From Cryphonectria parasitica EP155 (Eukaryota; Ascomycota; Sordariomycetes; Diaporthales; Cryphonectriaceae), in assembly GCF_011745365.1 (NCBI RefSeq), contig NW_024468912.1:1116001-1180000 (forward strand): a stretch of DNA of 64,000 nucleotides. The letters run 5' to 3'. A model generated the notes under the pieces. That model did not search any database and was not told where the DNA came from. It saw only the letters and a program-made list of their open reading frames with translations. Position 1 is the first letter of the stretch. Each line of letters starts with the position of its first letter. The position numbers and the translations under genes were made by a program. Positions 31,621-43,890 of the stretch are shown piece by piece.

Positions 31621-33073
31621 TTAGCAGGTAATGCCGCTGGGCTCCTGTGTCACAGCAAGTCAGCTTCTATATCTCCGCAGTACTTAAAGGGCTTCATATG
31701 TGAAGATATGAAGAGTAGACAAGAAAAACGTACATTGGTGCAGTCATCGTCAGCGCCAGTAACATCGACATCAGTCCTGAAGTCTAAATTAGCAATTGTT
31801 CGAAGCATAGAAGTCTTGTACTTTAAACAGGGAAGCCAGCTTACCAAGTCCAGTCAGAGCAGGAACCGGAGCCGCAGTCAATATAGATAGCCGCATCAGC
31901 ATCGCTGCTCACAGTGCCAGTAACTCCGTCCAGAGTGAGGCCAGTGATGGGAACGCCGGTAGTAGCCTCGTCGCCGTCATAGGCCTGGGTAATGACGATA
32001 CCGTAGTCCGTAGCCCCAGAGATGGTGATGTCCTTGTAGGTAATGCTGCTGACAGTGCCTGTGTCGCCCGAGATGGTCTTGATACGCACAGCCTGCTGCG
32101 AATCAATAACCTGAGAAGATTCAAATGTGACATCTTCCACAGTATTGTCGTCGCGGCCGCCCACGGAACCAATAGACAGGCCGTGCCCTCCGGAGCAGTA
32201 ACCTCCCGTGAAGATGATGTTGGACCCAGAGTTGATGGCCACACAGTCGTCCTGGTTGTAACACTTTGCGTTGGTGATGGTCTAGTATGTATTAGCAGCG
32301 AGTTCGATGTCAGTAGGGTATAAATAGAAGGGCCTCTGCATACCACGCCGGTTGAGGAACCGATATCGAAGCAGTCCGTGTTGGCGCCGAGGGAATCGCC
32401 CGCCGAGTTGTCGATGGTCACGTCCGTCACGGCCAGGGTGGTCACCGTGTCAATGGAGAAGACCTGCACTGGAGCGTTGGTGATGGTCACCCCCGAGATG
32501 GTGCTATCGGTCAGGTCGTGCGCCTGGAAGAACTTGGGCTTCGTCTTGCCGCCGTCGGAGCCCTCGCCGTCCCAGTAGTCGGCCCCGTTACCGTTGAGGC
32601 TTGATCCAGACGCGCCCGTGACGGTGATGGAGCTTCCAGAGACGGCAAAGAGGGGGCCATCCCACTCCTCATAGGCAAAGGTTGTCTCACCCTCGAAGAT
32701 GACCTATAATGGAGAATTGTCAGCAAATACACACAACAAGAATCCTGATAGACGCCAAGTGGGGGTATTGTTTATGGATGTAGGCTAGTTTCCAATTTCA
32801 TCAGACACTCACCTCAGTGTCATCCTCAAGGTCAGTCATATCCAGCGTAACACCGGCCGGAACGCTCAGCGCAGACAGCACAATGGTGGAACAGTCCTTC
32901 TTGCTCGCGCTAGCAGACGAGTATCCATCCGAACCGGAGAAAGTACAGGAATCACGCTTCTGCAGAGCCCTGTCGACCTCCATGGGAGACGGCGCAGGGG
33001 TAGGAGCCGGGGCCGGGACGGCCAGTGCGCCGGAGGCGGCGAGAACAGCGGCGAGAAGGCCAGAGGTATACAT
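31621..33073 (-). CDS. Secreted endopolygalacturonase, GH28
   Basis: Pectin-degrading enzyme that cleaves alpha-1,4-polygalacturonate by inversion. Exons are 33073-32813, 32703-32344, 32281-31845, 31776-31734 and 31644-31621, giving 374 aa with consistent phases. The last exon holds only seven codons (EPSGITC) plus stop. A signal peptide ([18 protein letters not shown]) and a short Pro/Ala pro-region ending KR (about 44-45) precede the beta-helix. Active-site blocks are NTDC (195-198, catalytic D197), NQDDC (D218, D219), GGHGLSIGS (H240) and RIKT (R273, K275). The first block is usually NTDG or NTDA; here the fourth residue is cysteine. A broken copy of its 3' end lies immediately downstream. 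A poly(T)35 tract stands about 55 bp upstream of the start codon. Confidence 0.94.
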
Positions 33074-33126
33074 GATCAACACGTAATGAGTGACTGTGGA
33101 TCAACAACGGCCAAAAGAAGGGAGCG

Positions 33127-33161
<35 letters not shown>
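33127..33161. repeat. A35 homopolymer
   Basis: Uninterrupted run of 35 A (poly-T on the coding strand of the polygalacturonase), in its 5' region. Confidence 0.9.
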
Positions 33162-33163
<2 letters not shown>

Positions 33164-33188
33164 AGGAGCAAAAGAGCAACTGAGGAGA

Positions 33189-33197
33189 GATATATAG
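33189..33197 (-). promoter_or_regulatory. Possible TATA box
   Basis: TATATA on the minus strand, about 115 nt upstream of the polygalacturonase ATG, beyond the poly-T tract. Confidence 0.35.
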
Positions 33198-35136
33198 AGG
33201 AAGAAACGTAACGAAAAGTGGTCCAGGCCGGCGGAGCAATAAAAAGAATGGGGCGGTGCAATTCGCACTGGTGAAGGTCAAGTAATCTCGGAGGAGGAGG
33301 ACTGTCAGATCTGTGCCAAGAGATGGCCAAGAGATAGCCAAGCACGAGGTGACCCACGAAGCCTATATATGTCCTCGCAGAGCCTCATGAGCCTCTGGCG
33401 GGGCGGATACTCCTTGAACCTGCAAGTATATTGGCCTCGTTAGGCTGGCACCCTCCTCCTCCTTGTTTCCATGAAAGCGGAGACTTCGTGATGGCATTTA
33501 CCTTTGCGCCTAGGCGATATTGCACAGGAGTAAACCCCCCCATTGGGGGCAGATGAGGATGGCACCAGCATCGGCGCATAAGTACGTACTATGTATTTCC
33601 CACCACTGAGCCGAGAGTCCCGATGCCAGGGCTGGCGGAAACAAGGTGTGTCCAAGTAAGAGACAAGCAGCGGGGAAACATTCTGGGTTCGTGTAGACAA
33701 ACAGGCACTGAATATGAAACGTACAGGGCTGATGCCCTGGTAGTGATTGGGGGAAGGGGTATTGCCAGGACAAGGTCAAGGGTGACTTGTAACTGCATCA
33801 TGCAGCCCTCTATTTCGCCCGGAAATAAAACAAGACATGAATGAAGACACCCTCGATGGAATCACGCTTGTTCATTTCCTGACAATCAGTTAATTCTCTG
33901 GAAGGTTGGGAAATGTTACCAACTGTGCTTCTCAACGAGGAGTACATTCATGCAAGGTAGTCCATCATCAATACCTAAGGAAACATCTCCAATGCTACCT
34001 CACGCGGCCTCACTGCTTCACATGAACAAAATGGGGGTTTGACGTTTGTAGTTTGGCGTCCACACCACTTCGGCACCCACTGCAAGGGGCTATGCAGTCA
34101 AAGTGACACAATACTGCATGCATATACATACATACTTATGCTTCTCTACAATCACCAATCCTGGAGTGGCCTAGCCGCCCCCTTTCTCTTGCGGCGCTGC
34201 CTCCTCAGATGGACCCAAGATGTCCTCAAACTTCGAGGTCTTCTCGTAGGCTTTTGCCATCCGCGGTTATAGCGTGCCGACAACTCCACCAGATTGTGGG
34301 GAGGCTTACAAGAGAGAATGTATCCAGTCCGGGGTCGACTCGGTCCTCGGCTGGAGATTGACTGCCCGTCTTGGAGTCAAGGAACAAAAGCCTTTACCCG
34401 AGCAGATCAATGATTTTTTATCATGGGGCAGTGAGACATTTGGTGATGTTCTTGTCGGCCTCAAGCTTGACAGCCGGGCCCACGAGTAATTCGTGGGATT
34501 GAAAAAAATCACCGAAACACAGAGTATGAAAGTCCTCCAGTCGGAGCCGCGGAAGGTAAAACAAACGGCGGGTGATCTTCCAAACGAAAGCAAAGATCAG
34601 CGTTGCTTATCTGATGGCCCTGGCAGAAATTTGTATTTTCTCGGGTGATGATCGGCCTTGCCCGACAAGACGAGCAAAAAAGGCAAGGAATTCGGAGGCC
34701 AGGGTTGTGATCTCATCACCTTCAGGAGAGATTCATCCCCACAACGAGAGAACACGAGGGGTAAGTGGGTACGAACAGAGTCGTTCCCTAGTTTTGACAC
34801 ATAAAATGATATTGATCTTCTTTCTCGTTCTCGCGGCAGTGGCGGCAGTGGCCAAGACATAACAAGAGAATTAGGTATCGTGTGGAACGTGAGAACCCAC
34901 AAAATCAAGGCCAGCAACGCTTCTGATGGAACCTCTTGACCACCCAAGGTCCAAACGCCTCGAAAAAATGCTTGATCCTCCTAATTAGTGTGTACCCAAT
35001 TCATCAATACGACATGCATGGTGTTTCATTCCTCGTGGCTGTCAAATGAGGAAGTTCCTTTGGAACGAGACATGGAGTCTGAGGGTACGCGCCCTCTGTG
35101 ACAGCGATGACGGTGGCTCAGAGACAACAAATTGAC

Positions 35137-37969
35137 CTACTGCCGCGCAAAACCTTGCTTGGCCTGGCATAAAAAAACAGTCAGCATCGATTCCGCCGTC
35201 AATAGCATTTGAGACACAAGATATTAGTGGACTGACCTTCATCTGTTCAATCCTCGCCTTCAGTTGGCTTGTCACCTCGGCGGCGCGCTTCCAGCTCTCA
35301 GCACCATTTCCGTTCCCAGCAGCTGCTGTAGATGAATTGTTATCCGAGAAACTTCTGTGCACAGATCCGACCGCTGGCGAAGCCCGTCCGCTGTTCATGT
35401 TATGACCGCCATTAGCGTACCGCCCCGAATCCGGACTGAGCGCCTTATGCCGTGCGTATGGGGCAGGATCGCCATTCTCTTTCTCGTCAGAGAGGTTGCT
35501 ATAGTAGCTTGCGCGCTGGCCGATGCTGGCCGACCTCCCGGTACCCTCGCCCATATCGCCACGGACGGGGCTACCCATGTCATGGGGCGATGGGCTGATC
35601 ATATCTGCACGCTGTACTCCTAGCTGCTCGGCCTTGCTCAACGCTCGCTTCAGGCGGTCGAGCTCCCTTCGCAACCTGTCGTTCGTGCCCTCGGCTGCCT
35701 CGGCATCACTGCGTGCTCGGACGAGTTGTGTTTCTTTTGCCTTGATGCTCAGAACGTCGCGAGTGTGATCCTCGATGAGCCCGGCATTCTGGTTCTTGAG
35801 CTCCTGGATCTCGGATAAGAGCTTCGATCGATCGTTACGGTGTTCCTCTATCTGCCGCATGAGCCGCTCGTTGGCATCGCGGAGCTCCTCAAGCTCTGCG
35901 CGTTCTATGGCCGTCAGTCCGGAGGGAGCAGGTGCCGGCTCAGCGGCCGCTGCCAGGGCTGCCGAAGCAGCCACGGGCTTGGCGAGTGACCGACCCGCAA
36001 GGCCACCTCGACCCATGCCAAGACGCGGACGGGGAGGAGAGACGACTGGTTCTGGCTCCGGGTCCTCAACAAAGTCGTCTTCTTCCGGGGGAGGGGGTGC
36101 GGCCACCGGGCGGCGCGGTGATGCCAGGCCCAACCCCAACTTCTTCTGCGGTGCCTTGAGACCTCCAATGCCGGGCTTGGCCAGACCAAGCTTCGACGCG
36201 GCTGGCCTTGCGGCAGGCTGAGGTGCGGGTGGAGGCGTCTCTGCGCGTGGAGGTGCCGCAGCGGGAGCCGCAGCTGACTTTTTGACACCCTTCTTGACGA
36301 CCTTCTTGGTAGGCCCTGGCGGAGGCTTCGCAGCAGGTGGTGGTGCCTTGGGTTTCTCCTTGGCCTTGACCTCGGCTGTCTCGAAGAACTCTCTAATTTT
36401 GCCCTTGCGGATGTCATCTAGACCCTCTAAATGAGGATTCATTGCCCGCTCCCCAATGATCTTCATGACGGTTCCAAGGATCTCGGCGCCCCCTTCTCGA
36501 AGTACCGGGCTTGACTCTGCGAGCAGTTTCTTGGCCGCATCGACTATTTGACCAATCTCTGGCTTGCTGGGAACGTCTCTCGTAGTTCGCAGGCACCGCA
36601 CAAGGAATTTCATGGTTCCTTCTTTGACTTGTGGATTCTTGTGCACCAAGAATGCCAGGATGTCTTCGAGACACTCTGTCAGATTCGTAGCCAGGAAGAC
36701 CTGGTCGAGAGCAGCACCGAGCGCCTCCGCAACCGCCGCCTTCTTTTCTTTCAGACGTTCCATGATTGGTTGCATCACAGTCGACCTATATTTGCCGTAG
36801 CCTTTCCGCAGACCTTTGGCCAGGAGCTCAATACATTGCGCTGCCTGTGTGACGCATGCGATGTTGGCATCCTTCATAGATTTTGCCAGGGAGCGGTTGA
36901 CCTCGTGAAAGTCGCCATCTTTGATCCTCGGGACGTTGACCAGCGCGTAGAGGGCCTCGAGGGCTTCTTTTCGATCTTTCCATTTTGCCGACGCAAGTCG
37001 GTCGTAGAAATCACCAGGTATGCCCTTCAGCACGTCCTGGGGCTCTGCCAGGTCAAACGCATCAATCTCCTCGGGCTCATCGACCTCATCGACGTCGCCG
37101 CCATCCTCGTCTCCAGCCCCGGCAGCTGGTGCCCTTTCCTTGGCGGCCTGTTGTGACCTCAGCAGACGCTCCTGCTTTGGCGCACCCTCGGCCTTGATCT
37201 TTTCGAATTGGGTCTCGAGATCAGACTGTTGCGTCGGTTTTAGGTCGCCCCAAAACATTGGTTTCATAGCTTCCCGGAGCCATCTGTAGAACTCGACCGC
37301 CAGGTTCGTCGCCTCGGCTCTCACGTTCTTGTCTGCATGGCCAAAGGCCTTGGGCAAGACCTTGAGTACGGGTTTTGGATCCGCGGTCTTACAGCCAAAA
37401 TTGTGAAAGATTGTCGTCAGGGCATTCAGGACGGCAGCCACGGTCTTGGGCTGCTTGGCGGAAAGCACTGGTAACATTTCTTCGATAACAGGTCCGGGGA
37501 CGTCCAGTTCGCAGAGTAATTGCAAGGCCTCGATGGCGGATGTCTTGGTGGCCGCTCTTGTAGAGGGCAGACCCTTTTCGCAGAGAGGGGTGACCGTAAC
37601 CCCCCTTGTCCTTGTGCCATGCTCCTTGCTGCCGAATTTTAAGAAAGCGCAGTATGCTGCTATACCATCTTGTTGAGCGGCGACATTGCTATCAGCCACG
37701 GCGCCTTTCCATAGCGATGAGTCGAAAAGAAAAGGTTTGAAAGCCGGGTCGTGTTCGTCGGCGGTGAGCTCGAATTGTTTTGTGGCATCCTCGTAGGCCT
37801 GTTTGCGGACTTTCCAGATCTAATGAGATGTAATGTTACACATTAGCTTCCAGCAGAAGAGGAGATGGGACTCAAGAGCCCGACACGCCTAGAAAACACC
37901 CGAACGCACCTTGTGCACCCAACGATCTGTGATCGGCAGAGAGCTGTAATCCTCCTCTCCGTCAGCCAT
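35137..37969 (-). CDS. TOG-domain microtubule polymerase, XMAP215/Stu2 family
   Basis: Microtubule plus-end and spindle-pole protein that speeds tubulin addition (Stu2/Alp14/XMAP215). Exons are 37969-37910, 37819-35237 and 35163-35137, all phase 0, giving 889 aa. The first exon encodes LPITDRWVHK, joined to IWKVRKQAYEDA, the conserved start of TOG1. The last exon encodes only AKQGFARQ. TOG1 is at about 20-230, and TOG2 at about 260-500 (LASAKWKDRKEALEAL, DVPSKPEIGQ). A basic Pro/Ala-rich linker follows with repeated LGLAKPGIGGLK-type segments. A coiled coil at about 645-740 starts ELEELRDANERLMRQ. Two TOG domains plus a coiled coil is the fungal arrangement. ATG 37969 is preferred; an in-frame ATG at 38158 would add 63 residues if the leader is translated. 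Confidence 0.93.
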
Positions 37970-40006
37970 GGCGGGAACAGTATCGTAGCTCGGACTGGTC
38001 GCTTTAGAGAAGGTTTCTGGAGGACACGAGGACTCGGTGGTCAAGTGGTCTGCCGCGAGGGTGGTGTGTTCGTCGACGAGGGAGCGTCGCTTGAGGCTGT
38101 GAGCTATGCTTCCTGTCAGCTTCTTCTTGAACGCAGACCAAGTCTTGCGGCGCGTCATGTCCAAAGTACGGAGGCGACGACATGTTTAGCAGCAATGCCC
38201 GTCTGAACATGGCAGATACAAGCGCGACAGAGCAACGAGACCAGGCATGTGATGATGTGGTGAGCTGGCAGAGTGGATTCCCTTGCTTACCAGTTGGTCG
38301 CAAACAGCAGATACGGTCTTCTGTCGAGAATCAAAGAGCGCGTCCGTTGCCCTTGTAGAAAGTGACCAAGACAGTGTTCGATGGTAGGGGTTGCGCGGGG
38401 TTGCAGACTTCAGGCGTGCATTGCCGGTGTGTCTCTGAAAAGAAAGTGTCCTGTGTCTTGCCTTTGAAGGGTTCTGTTTTGGCCTGCGATGTTGGTTCTT
38501 GGTCCAAATCTTCGTCTCGCGGAAAGGCAGCTGTAGTTTCCTCCACTTTGGGCGGTAAGAAGGTGGGCTCTGCAGGGAATCAGGGGTACGGCGCAGTAGC
38601 TCGGGCAAGGCGTGGCACGCTGCCAGGGCAACAGCCAACCAACAGTTGGGTACGTACCGAACTACAACTCAAGGCGCGGGGCAGCAGAACGTTCAGCAGC
38701 GGGAAGCAAATAATTAGTGGGAATCTCTGCAGAAGAGACAGGAGGACCCTCGGAAACAATGAACTATGCCTTTCTTCGGATGCGCTGTGCCAGTACCAGA
38801 TCCCATAGCTGAGTCTGTGTGATGATGAAGACAAATAAAAGATACGTGACATGTTTTTTGCACATGCTCACATGCTGCATATGACTGTGAAGATTGTTGA
38901 CCCTTTGAGTAACATGTGTGCTACGTCAAGTCCTTTCTTTGGTTCATGCCCAATTTCACCTGCTGATTGCCCGGGAAACGTGATGTCACTGGGTACATTG
39001 GTACATGAATGTGCCTATAGTGCTCCCATGATATTGGACCTAACATGCTATGGTAGGTGGCCTAGTGGCGTCTGCCATTTGGACCCTTGGGCGCAATCTT
39101 CTTCAGCTGACAGCTGTTGTACTGTCTCACCAGCTGGCAGTGAGGGGCTACCTGCTAGGTACTGTACCACTAGCCTTGCCACTCAGCACTCTGTTGTAGA
39201 GACACAACAACAGCTGTGGAAGGAGAATCTCCCCTTTAGGGTGTAGAGAGAGACAAGTAGCTAAGATGCTGCATTGAACATGACAATCAAAATCAGTAAT
39301 GCTCCAAGCTCATTCATGCACCCTGCACAAGCCTTGGTGCGTCTGGGCTGGCAGGTTTGGCACTGAATCATTCGCTCCCCTGCAAACTAACAAGGAACAA
39401 CTTCTTTCCAACACCTGAATGCGATAACCACTCATTCTAGTGTCCATACTAGACTTGCAGACGATGGGATGGTACTTGTCCTGTGCTGCTGCTGTAGAGA
39501 ACCCCTGCTCATCCTCGATCCACTCTGACACGTCCAGACATTTGTCGCTTTGCTGCAGAGAAAGGCAAGAAGGACCAGACCGATTTTTCGATCTGAACTC
39601 CATCCCCCGCCTCCCAAACCTTATCCCGATCGCAATCACGCGGTCCACCATATCTTGTTCGCTTAAGGATCCGTTCGCAACCTCGCAACTGCGGACAAAC
39701 ACCTCCTCCCATCTCTAGCCAGCGTGACAGCGACAGCGACAACGACAGCGAAGCATCGCCTCGGCATATCTTCTCTCACACCAGCTTGAACCGCCCCTAT
39801 AAGGTCGACCTATACCCAAAATTCGGCAGGCAGCGCGACTCGAACCCTCTGTTGGCGAAGAACATTGGGCATCCTCCTGCTCATGAATGCGCCCTGCAGA
39901 TCCACTCCCTCCTCTCTGCCCACGACAGAATTCATATTGAGCTTGACCGGCCCTCCCCTCAGCATCGAAGGGGGAAGCTAGGTCGGGGAGAGAGACAGAG
40001 GCCACC
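37970..40006. other. Divergent promoter region
   Basis: About 2 kb between the heads of two microtubule genes. Several overlapping short frames on both strands (38186-38640, 39310-39740) lack domains and look like chance frames in long 5' leaders. A GACAGC-type hexamer run lies at 39724-39750. Confidence 0.5.
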
Positions 40007-40321
40007 ATGAGCCAAATATTGACAACCCGCCAGGCTGAGGAGCTGCAAGTCTCCCCTCGTTCCCGACAAACTACAACCAATCGTCGCTGTTGCGAGGGCT
40101 AACAACGCGGCCGCTGGCAGGCACAAGTCCATTATTGCGTACCTCTCCGCGAACAATCTCCCAAACACCGCTGCGGTCCTGCGAGAAGAGCTGGGTCTGT
40201 CGGAAGAGACCCTCGATGTCAACACTGTCAAGAAATATGAGGGGCTTCTCGAAAAGAAGTGGACCAGCGTGGTCAGATTGCAGAAGAAAGTCAGTTTCCC
40301 CCTCATCTAACCGGCTACGAG

Positions 40322-40355
<34 letters not shown>

Positions 40356-41575
40356 AAATAACAGGAGACGCTGACTTTGGCCAACAGATAATGGAGCTTG
40401 AGTCGCGATCAGCCGCCTTGCAGTCTGAGATCGACAACGCGACACCGACCTCACTGTCCAAACGAAATCAAGATCCGGCAAGCTGGCTGCCCAAGGCGCC
40501 TGCGCGACATACCCTGCAGTCACATCAAAAAGCAGTCAATTGCGTGGCCTTCCATCCAGTATTCTCCTCCTTGGCATCCGGCTCGGAAGATACGACCATC
40601 AAAATATGGGACTGGGAACTTGGTGAGCTGGAGAGGACAGTCAAAGGCCACACGAGGGCTGTATTGGACGTGGACTTTGGCGGGCCGAGAGGGGGCACCC
40701 TGCTAGCCAGCTGTTCGAGCGACCTGACTATCAAGCTATGGGATCCGGCAGACGAATACAAGAACATCAGAACCTTTCCTGGCCACGACCACAGCGTATC
40801 TGCTGTACGATTTATCCCTTCAGGCGCAGCAGGCGCAGCCTCTTCTAGCAACCTGCTAGTATCCGCCTCCCGTGATCATACCCTTCGGATATGGGACGTG
40901 ACCACGGGGTACTGCGTCAGAACCCTGCGAGGACATGCCGACTGGGTACGAGATGTTTGTCCCTCGGTTGACGGGCACTTCCTTCTCTCTGCTGGGAACG
41001 ACCAGACGGCACGTCTCTGGGACATTTCAGTCCCGAACCCTGAAGTCAAGCTCACGTTCATCGGCCACGAACACGTCGTGGAGTGTGCTGTGATAGCCCC
41101 TGCAACGGCCTACACCCATCTCGCAACTATCGCAGGGCTAAAGAAACCGCCGGCAGCAACATCTCTCGCGGAATACATGGCGACCGGCAGCAGGGACAAG
41201 ACCATTAGGCTTTGGAATGCCCAAGGGACGTGCATTAAGACCCTGGTGGGCCACGACAACTGGGTGCGCGCACTGGTATTCCATCCCGGCGGCAAGTATT
41301 TGCTGTCAGTCAGCGACGATAAGACGCTGCGTTGCTGGGACTTGGCACAGGAAGGCAAGTGCGTCAAAAAGCTCGAAGGTGTGCACGAGCATTTTGTCAG
41401 CTGTCTGAGGTGGGCTCCTGTGATAGTGAAGGATGCTCCTGCAGCGACGAACGGAGAGAACGGGTCAAACGGGACATCGACGCCCAAGAAGAACTCCGCC
41501 AGCGCTGATGTCCAGATCCGCTGTGTGATCGCGACGGGTAGTGTCGATCTGAACGTGAGGATATTCGCAAACTGA
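40007..41575 (+). CDS. pac1: LIS1/PAC1 nuclear distribution protein
   Basis: Dynein regulator required for nuclear migration (LIS1, NudF, Pac1), 464 aa. Exons are 40007-40044, 40121-40289 and 40388-41575. Start context GCCACCATGA is near-ideal. Intron 1 has a GC donor (GCAAGT) and a GGCTAAC branch site; splicing there restores [19 protein letters not shown], the LisH motif. Intron 2 contains a (GT)15 run and must use the AG at 40387, since the AG at 40364 breaks the frame. A coiled coil follows ([20 protein letters not shown]). Then come seven WD40 repeats, with clear examples at [46 protein letters not shown] and [15 protein letters not shown]. The length and order match fungal PAC1 throughout. 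It faces the TOG-protein gene. Confidence 0.96.
40045..40120 (+). other. pac1: GC-AG intron of pac1
   Basis: The 5' splice site is CT|GCAAGT and the 3' site is GGCAG|GCACAAG. No GT donor gives the LisH-compatible frame. The branch-like GGCTAAC is at 40098-40104. Confidence 0.85.
40324..40354. repeat. (GT)15 microsatellite
   Basis: Perfect GT repeat inside pac1 intron 2. Confidence 0.9.
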
Positions 41576-42619
41576 GCCGTCGGAAGCAAACTATACTGCA
41601 GCCGATACGATGGTAATCGGCGCTACCCTGGAGCATGGAAAGCAGTTCGGCGGATGAGAGGACAGTGTTGCCCTGCCATGTTTTGACCTGAACGCCATCG
41701 GAGTTTCCTTTGTTTCATGGAGGCACGCCTGTCCTGGATCAGTATCTCAACGAGTTATCTCGCAACCACCACCAGCAGCAGCAACGGCGTTTCTTCGGCA
41801 CGATAGATATTTATTTGGCGGTATGTTTGGGTCAGCATTTTTCCGTCCGCCCTATCTTTACGCAGCGGTGTCGGGGGCAATGGCTGATCAGGTTTGTCTT
41901 GTTGCAGGTGGAACGGCATTTTGTGCGTGTGAGACACAGCAGATAGATACCCAAGAAAAGAATGATTCATATGGCTGCTCTGTGCTTTGCACCACCGCTG
42001 GTCCTCAGGTGTAAGATCATTGCTGTGCCACAGTCACTACGTCGTGCGCTGCGCTGTTTTGTTTGCTTCAATCAGTCACCTTGCGAACGACTTTATCTGG
42101 ATCACAGCTTTGCCTGACTCGGCTTCTGCTCTTGGTTGTTGAACATGTAGTGCTATCGGAATAGGTCCGCTCGCGCACTGCAGGTGCATCATGGGCACCG
42201 TCCCATTCTGCTCAATATTGATATTGCCCCCCCCCCCCCTTTTCCACCCACTACTCTGGCCACTACAAGGGTTTCTTATAAGACTACACGATGACCATCT
42301 TTCCTAGGGTTCTGCCGATAGTGTACTGGAACTCATCATGAGACACAGCTCCTCCCAGCTCCTCCCAGCTCCTCCCAGCTCCTCACAGCTCCTCACTACG
42401 ATCGCGTGCTCGCAATGTAGTCTGGTGGTGACTGGCCAAATATGGACTATGACGGAAAAGGTTTCGCTATTCACTATCCTGAGGAGGGCATCATATATGC
42501 CTCAAACATTCTATAGTCTGCATTGGCTCTCTTTCTCCTTTTCTTCCTTCCTCATGCGCAACCACAACTCTAGGGCTTGCATACAACTTTGACCTTCACA
42601 AAATACTTTCAGCACCGCC
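41576..42619. other. Intergenic, no gene seen
   Basis: The 3' region of pac1 and the promoter of the next gene. It includes a C-run (about 42228-42238) and a 10-bp tandem repeat (42345-42396). Confidence 0.5.
42345..42396. repeat. 10-bp tandem repeat, about 5 copies
   Basis: Units of CCTCCCAGCT (last full copy CCTCACAGCT) repeat head-to-tail, upstream of the gene at 42620. Confidence 0.9.
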
Positions 42620-43890
42620 ATGTCTTCGTCGCACAACGGACATTTGGCGAACAGAATCCGCTCTACGCGGACGAGAACCCTCTCTCCCACTTCGTCTAAC
42701 GAGGTTCTCCATCAACAAGCTCGAGTCAACATAGCCGAAGCACACTTCTGGAAGGTTGTGGACCGTTTGACACTGGTATGTAGCCAGAGGCCTCAAAGTA
42801 TCAGAGGGAGCGCCTATGCTAGAACCATAAGGCTGTGCAGCTCAGAAGGCGAGGAGTGCCGACCCACCTGTCTGCCCGACGGGCAGTACGCCTTGATCAG
42901 AGCGCAGGATGTCAGGGACTTGGAAGAACTGCTGCTGCGGTCACGAACCCTTCACAATCTCATTTGGCGTCTGGGCAGTGCGGACTGTGCCGACATGGAT
43001 CCCGTCCGGGAACACGGCATAGAGGTGTTCTGGTTCAGAAGCCTGCGCTTCATAGTCCAGCCGCCCGAGGCAAGGATCGTCGAGTAAGTAGTTCTCAGCC
43101 CTGCGCAGGCGTTTTCGTGGCTCTCTTCTTGAAAGACAGATCAAGCGTCAGGCTTCTAATATTGTGTGGTGCTAGAATCAGCGTCGCAGACATCGCAGCC
43201 ATCCTGCGCCGCTGCCATCAAGAAACCGTGTCTGGACATTACATGCGCCCGTGCTCTGGCCGTGTCAGGTGGCTCCTGCGAGGCGACGACACCGAAGTCT
43301 GGCCAGAATGCATCCTGTGTTGGCGCTTGGAGCCCCTGGGCGAGGAAAGACTGCGAGCTGCCGTCGACGCCCAGAGGAGGACAGACGAGGATGAGGTTTG
43401 GGACCGCTACAGGCAACTCCACGCCCCCAACCAGACGCCGAGCCCGCCACATCCCAGCGGGCCGAGACGCTCGCCGCGGGTCCTGCGGCACAGAGGGCGG
43501 GCAGACGCGCGGGTGGGCGGGCAGGAGGGCGTGGAGCAGGAGGGTGTGGAGCAGCAGGACGGGAGACCTCGGTTCCCGTTTCTGGATTCTACTGCCGGTG
43601 ACAGTTCCGACTCACCCTACTCGTGGGAACCGTCCGACCGCTCAAACCACTCCAGGGATGCTAGTGAAGGCCGTGTTTGTCAAAGCCACGCCGTTCTCCG
43701 CACAGTAGTGCATCGGGTCGTTATTCAAACACCGATACGTCGTATCGCTTCGCAGAGAGCCATTATCGAATCGGTCGAACCGTCTCAGAGCTATGAGGAT
43801 GATGGGGAAGATGTCAGTCCTTTGTCCGAGGGCGAAGAGGGAAGTGCCGGCCATCACAGTCGAGTCAGTCCAGAATCCGACTCGGACTGA
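42620..43890 (+). CDS. Hypothetical protein with disordered acidic tail
   Basis: Unrecognised protein, 392 aa. Exons are 42620-43083 and 43176-43890. The intron GTAAGT..CTAG is in phase 2 and joins PPEARIVE to ISVADIAAIL. The first ~230 residues look folded: they contain cysteine-bearing segments (RLCSSEGEECRPTCLPDGQY, GSADCADMD), a WFRSLRFIVQPPE strand pair, HQETVSGHYMRPC and WPECILCWRLEPLGEERL. From about 260 on, the chain is low-complexity, rich in Arg/Gly then Ser/Asp/Glu, and ends in an acidic Ser-rich tail. There is no signal peptide or membrane helix. The cysteines do not form a motif I know. The coding case rests on the clean splice junction and on frame continuity across both exons. 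Confidence 0.65.

Larger units (their letters stand above)
33074..35136. other. Intergenic, no gene seen
   Basis: Promoter of the polygalacturonase and about 1.7 kb of sequence without a supported gene. Short frames overlap on both strands near 33385-33840 and 34270-34950. Confidence 0.45.

Noticed and set aside
38186..39740. Several 70-150-aa frames between the TOG and pac1 genes
   Set aside because: They overlap on both strands, are rich in Ser/Arg/Pro and have no motif. They are most likely chance frames in the shared promoter region.
40259..40387. Continuous frame through the (GT)n run as an N-terminus of LIS1
   Set aside because: It encodes a Cys-Val repeat and lacks LisH. The spliced model from 40007 restores the full LisH and coiled coil.
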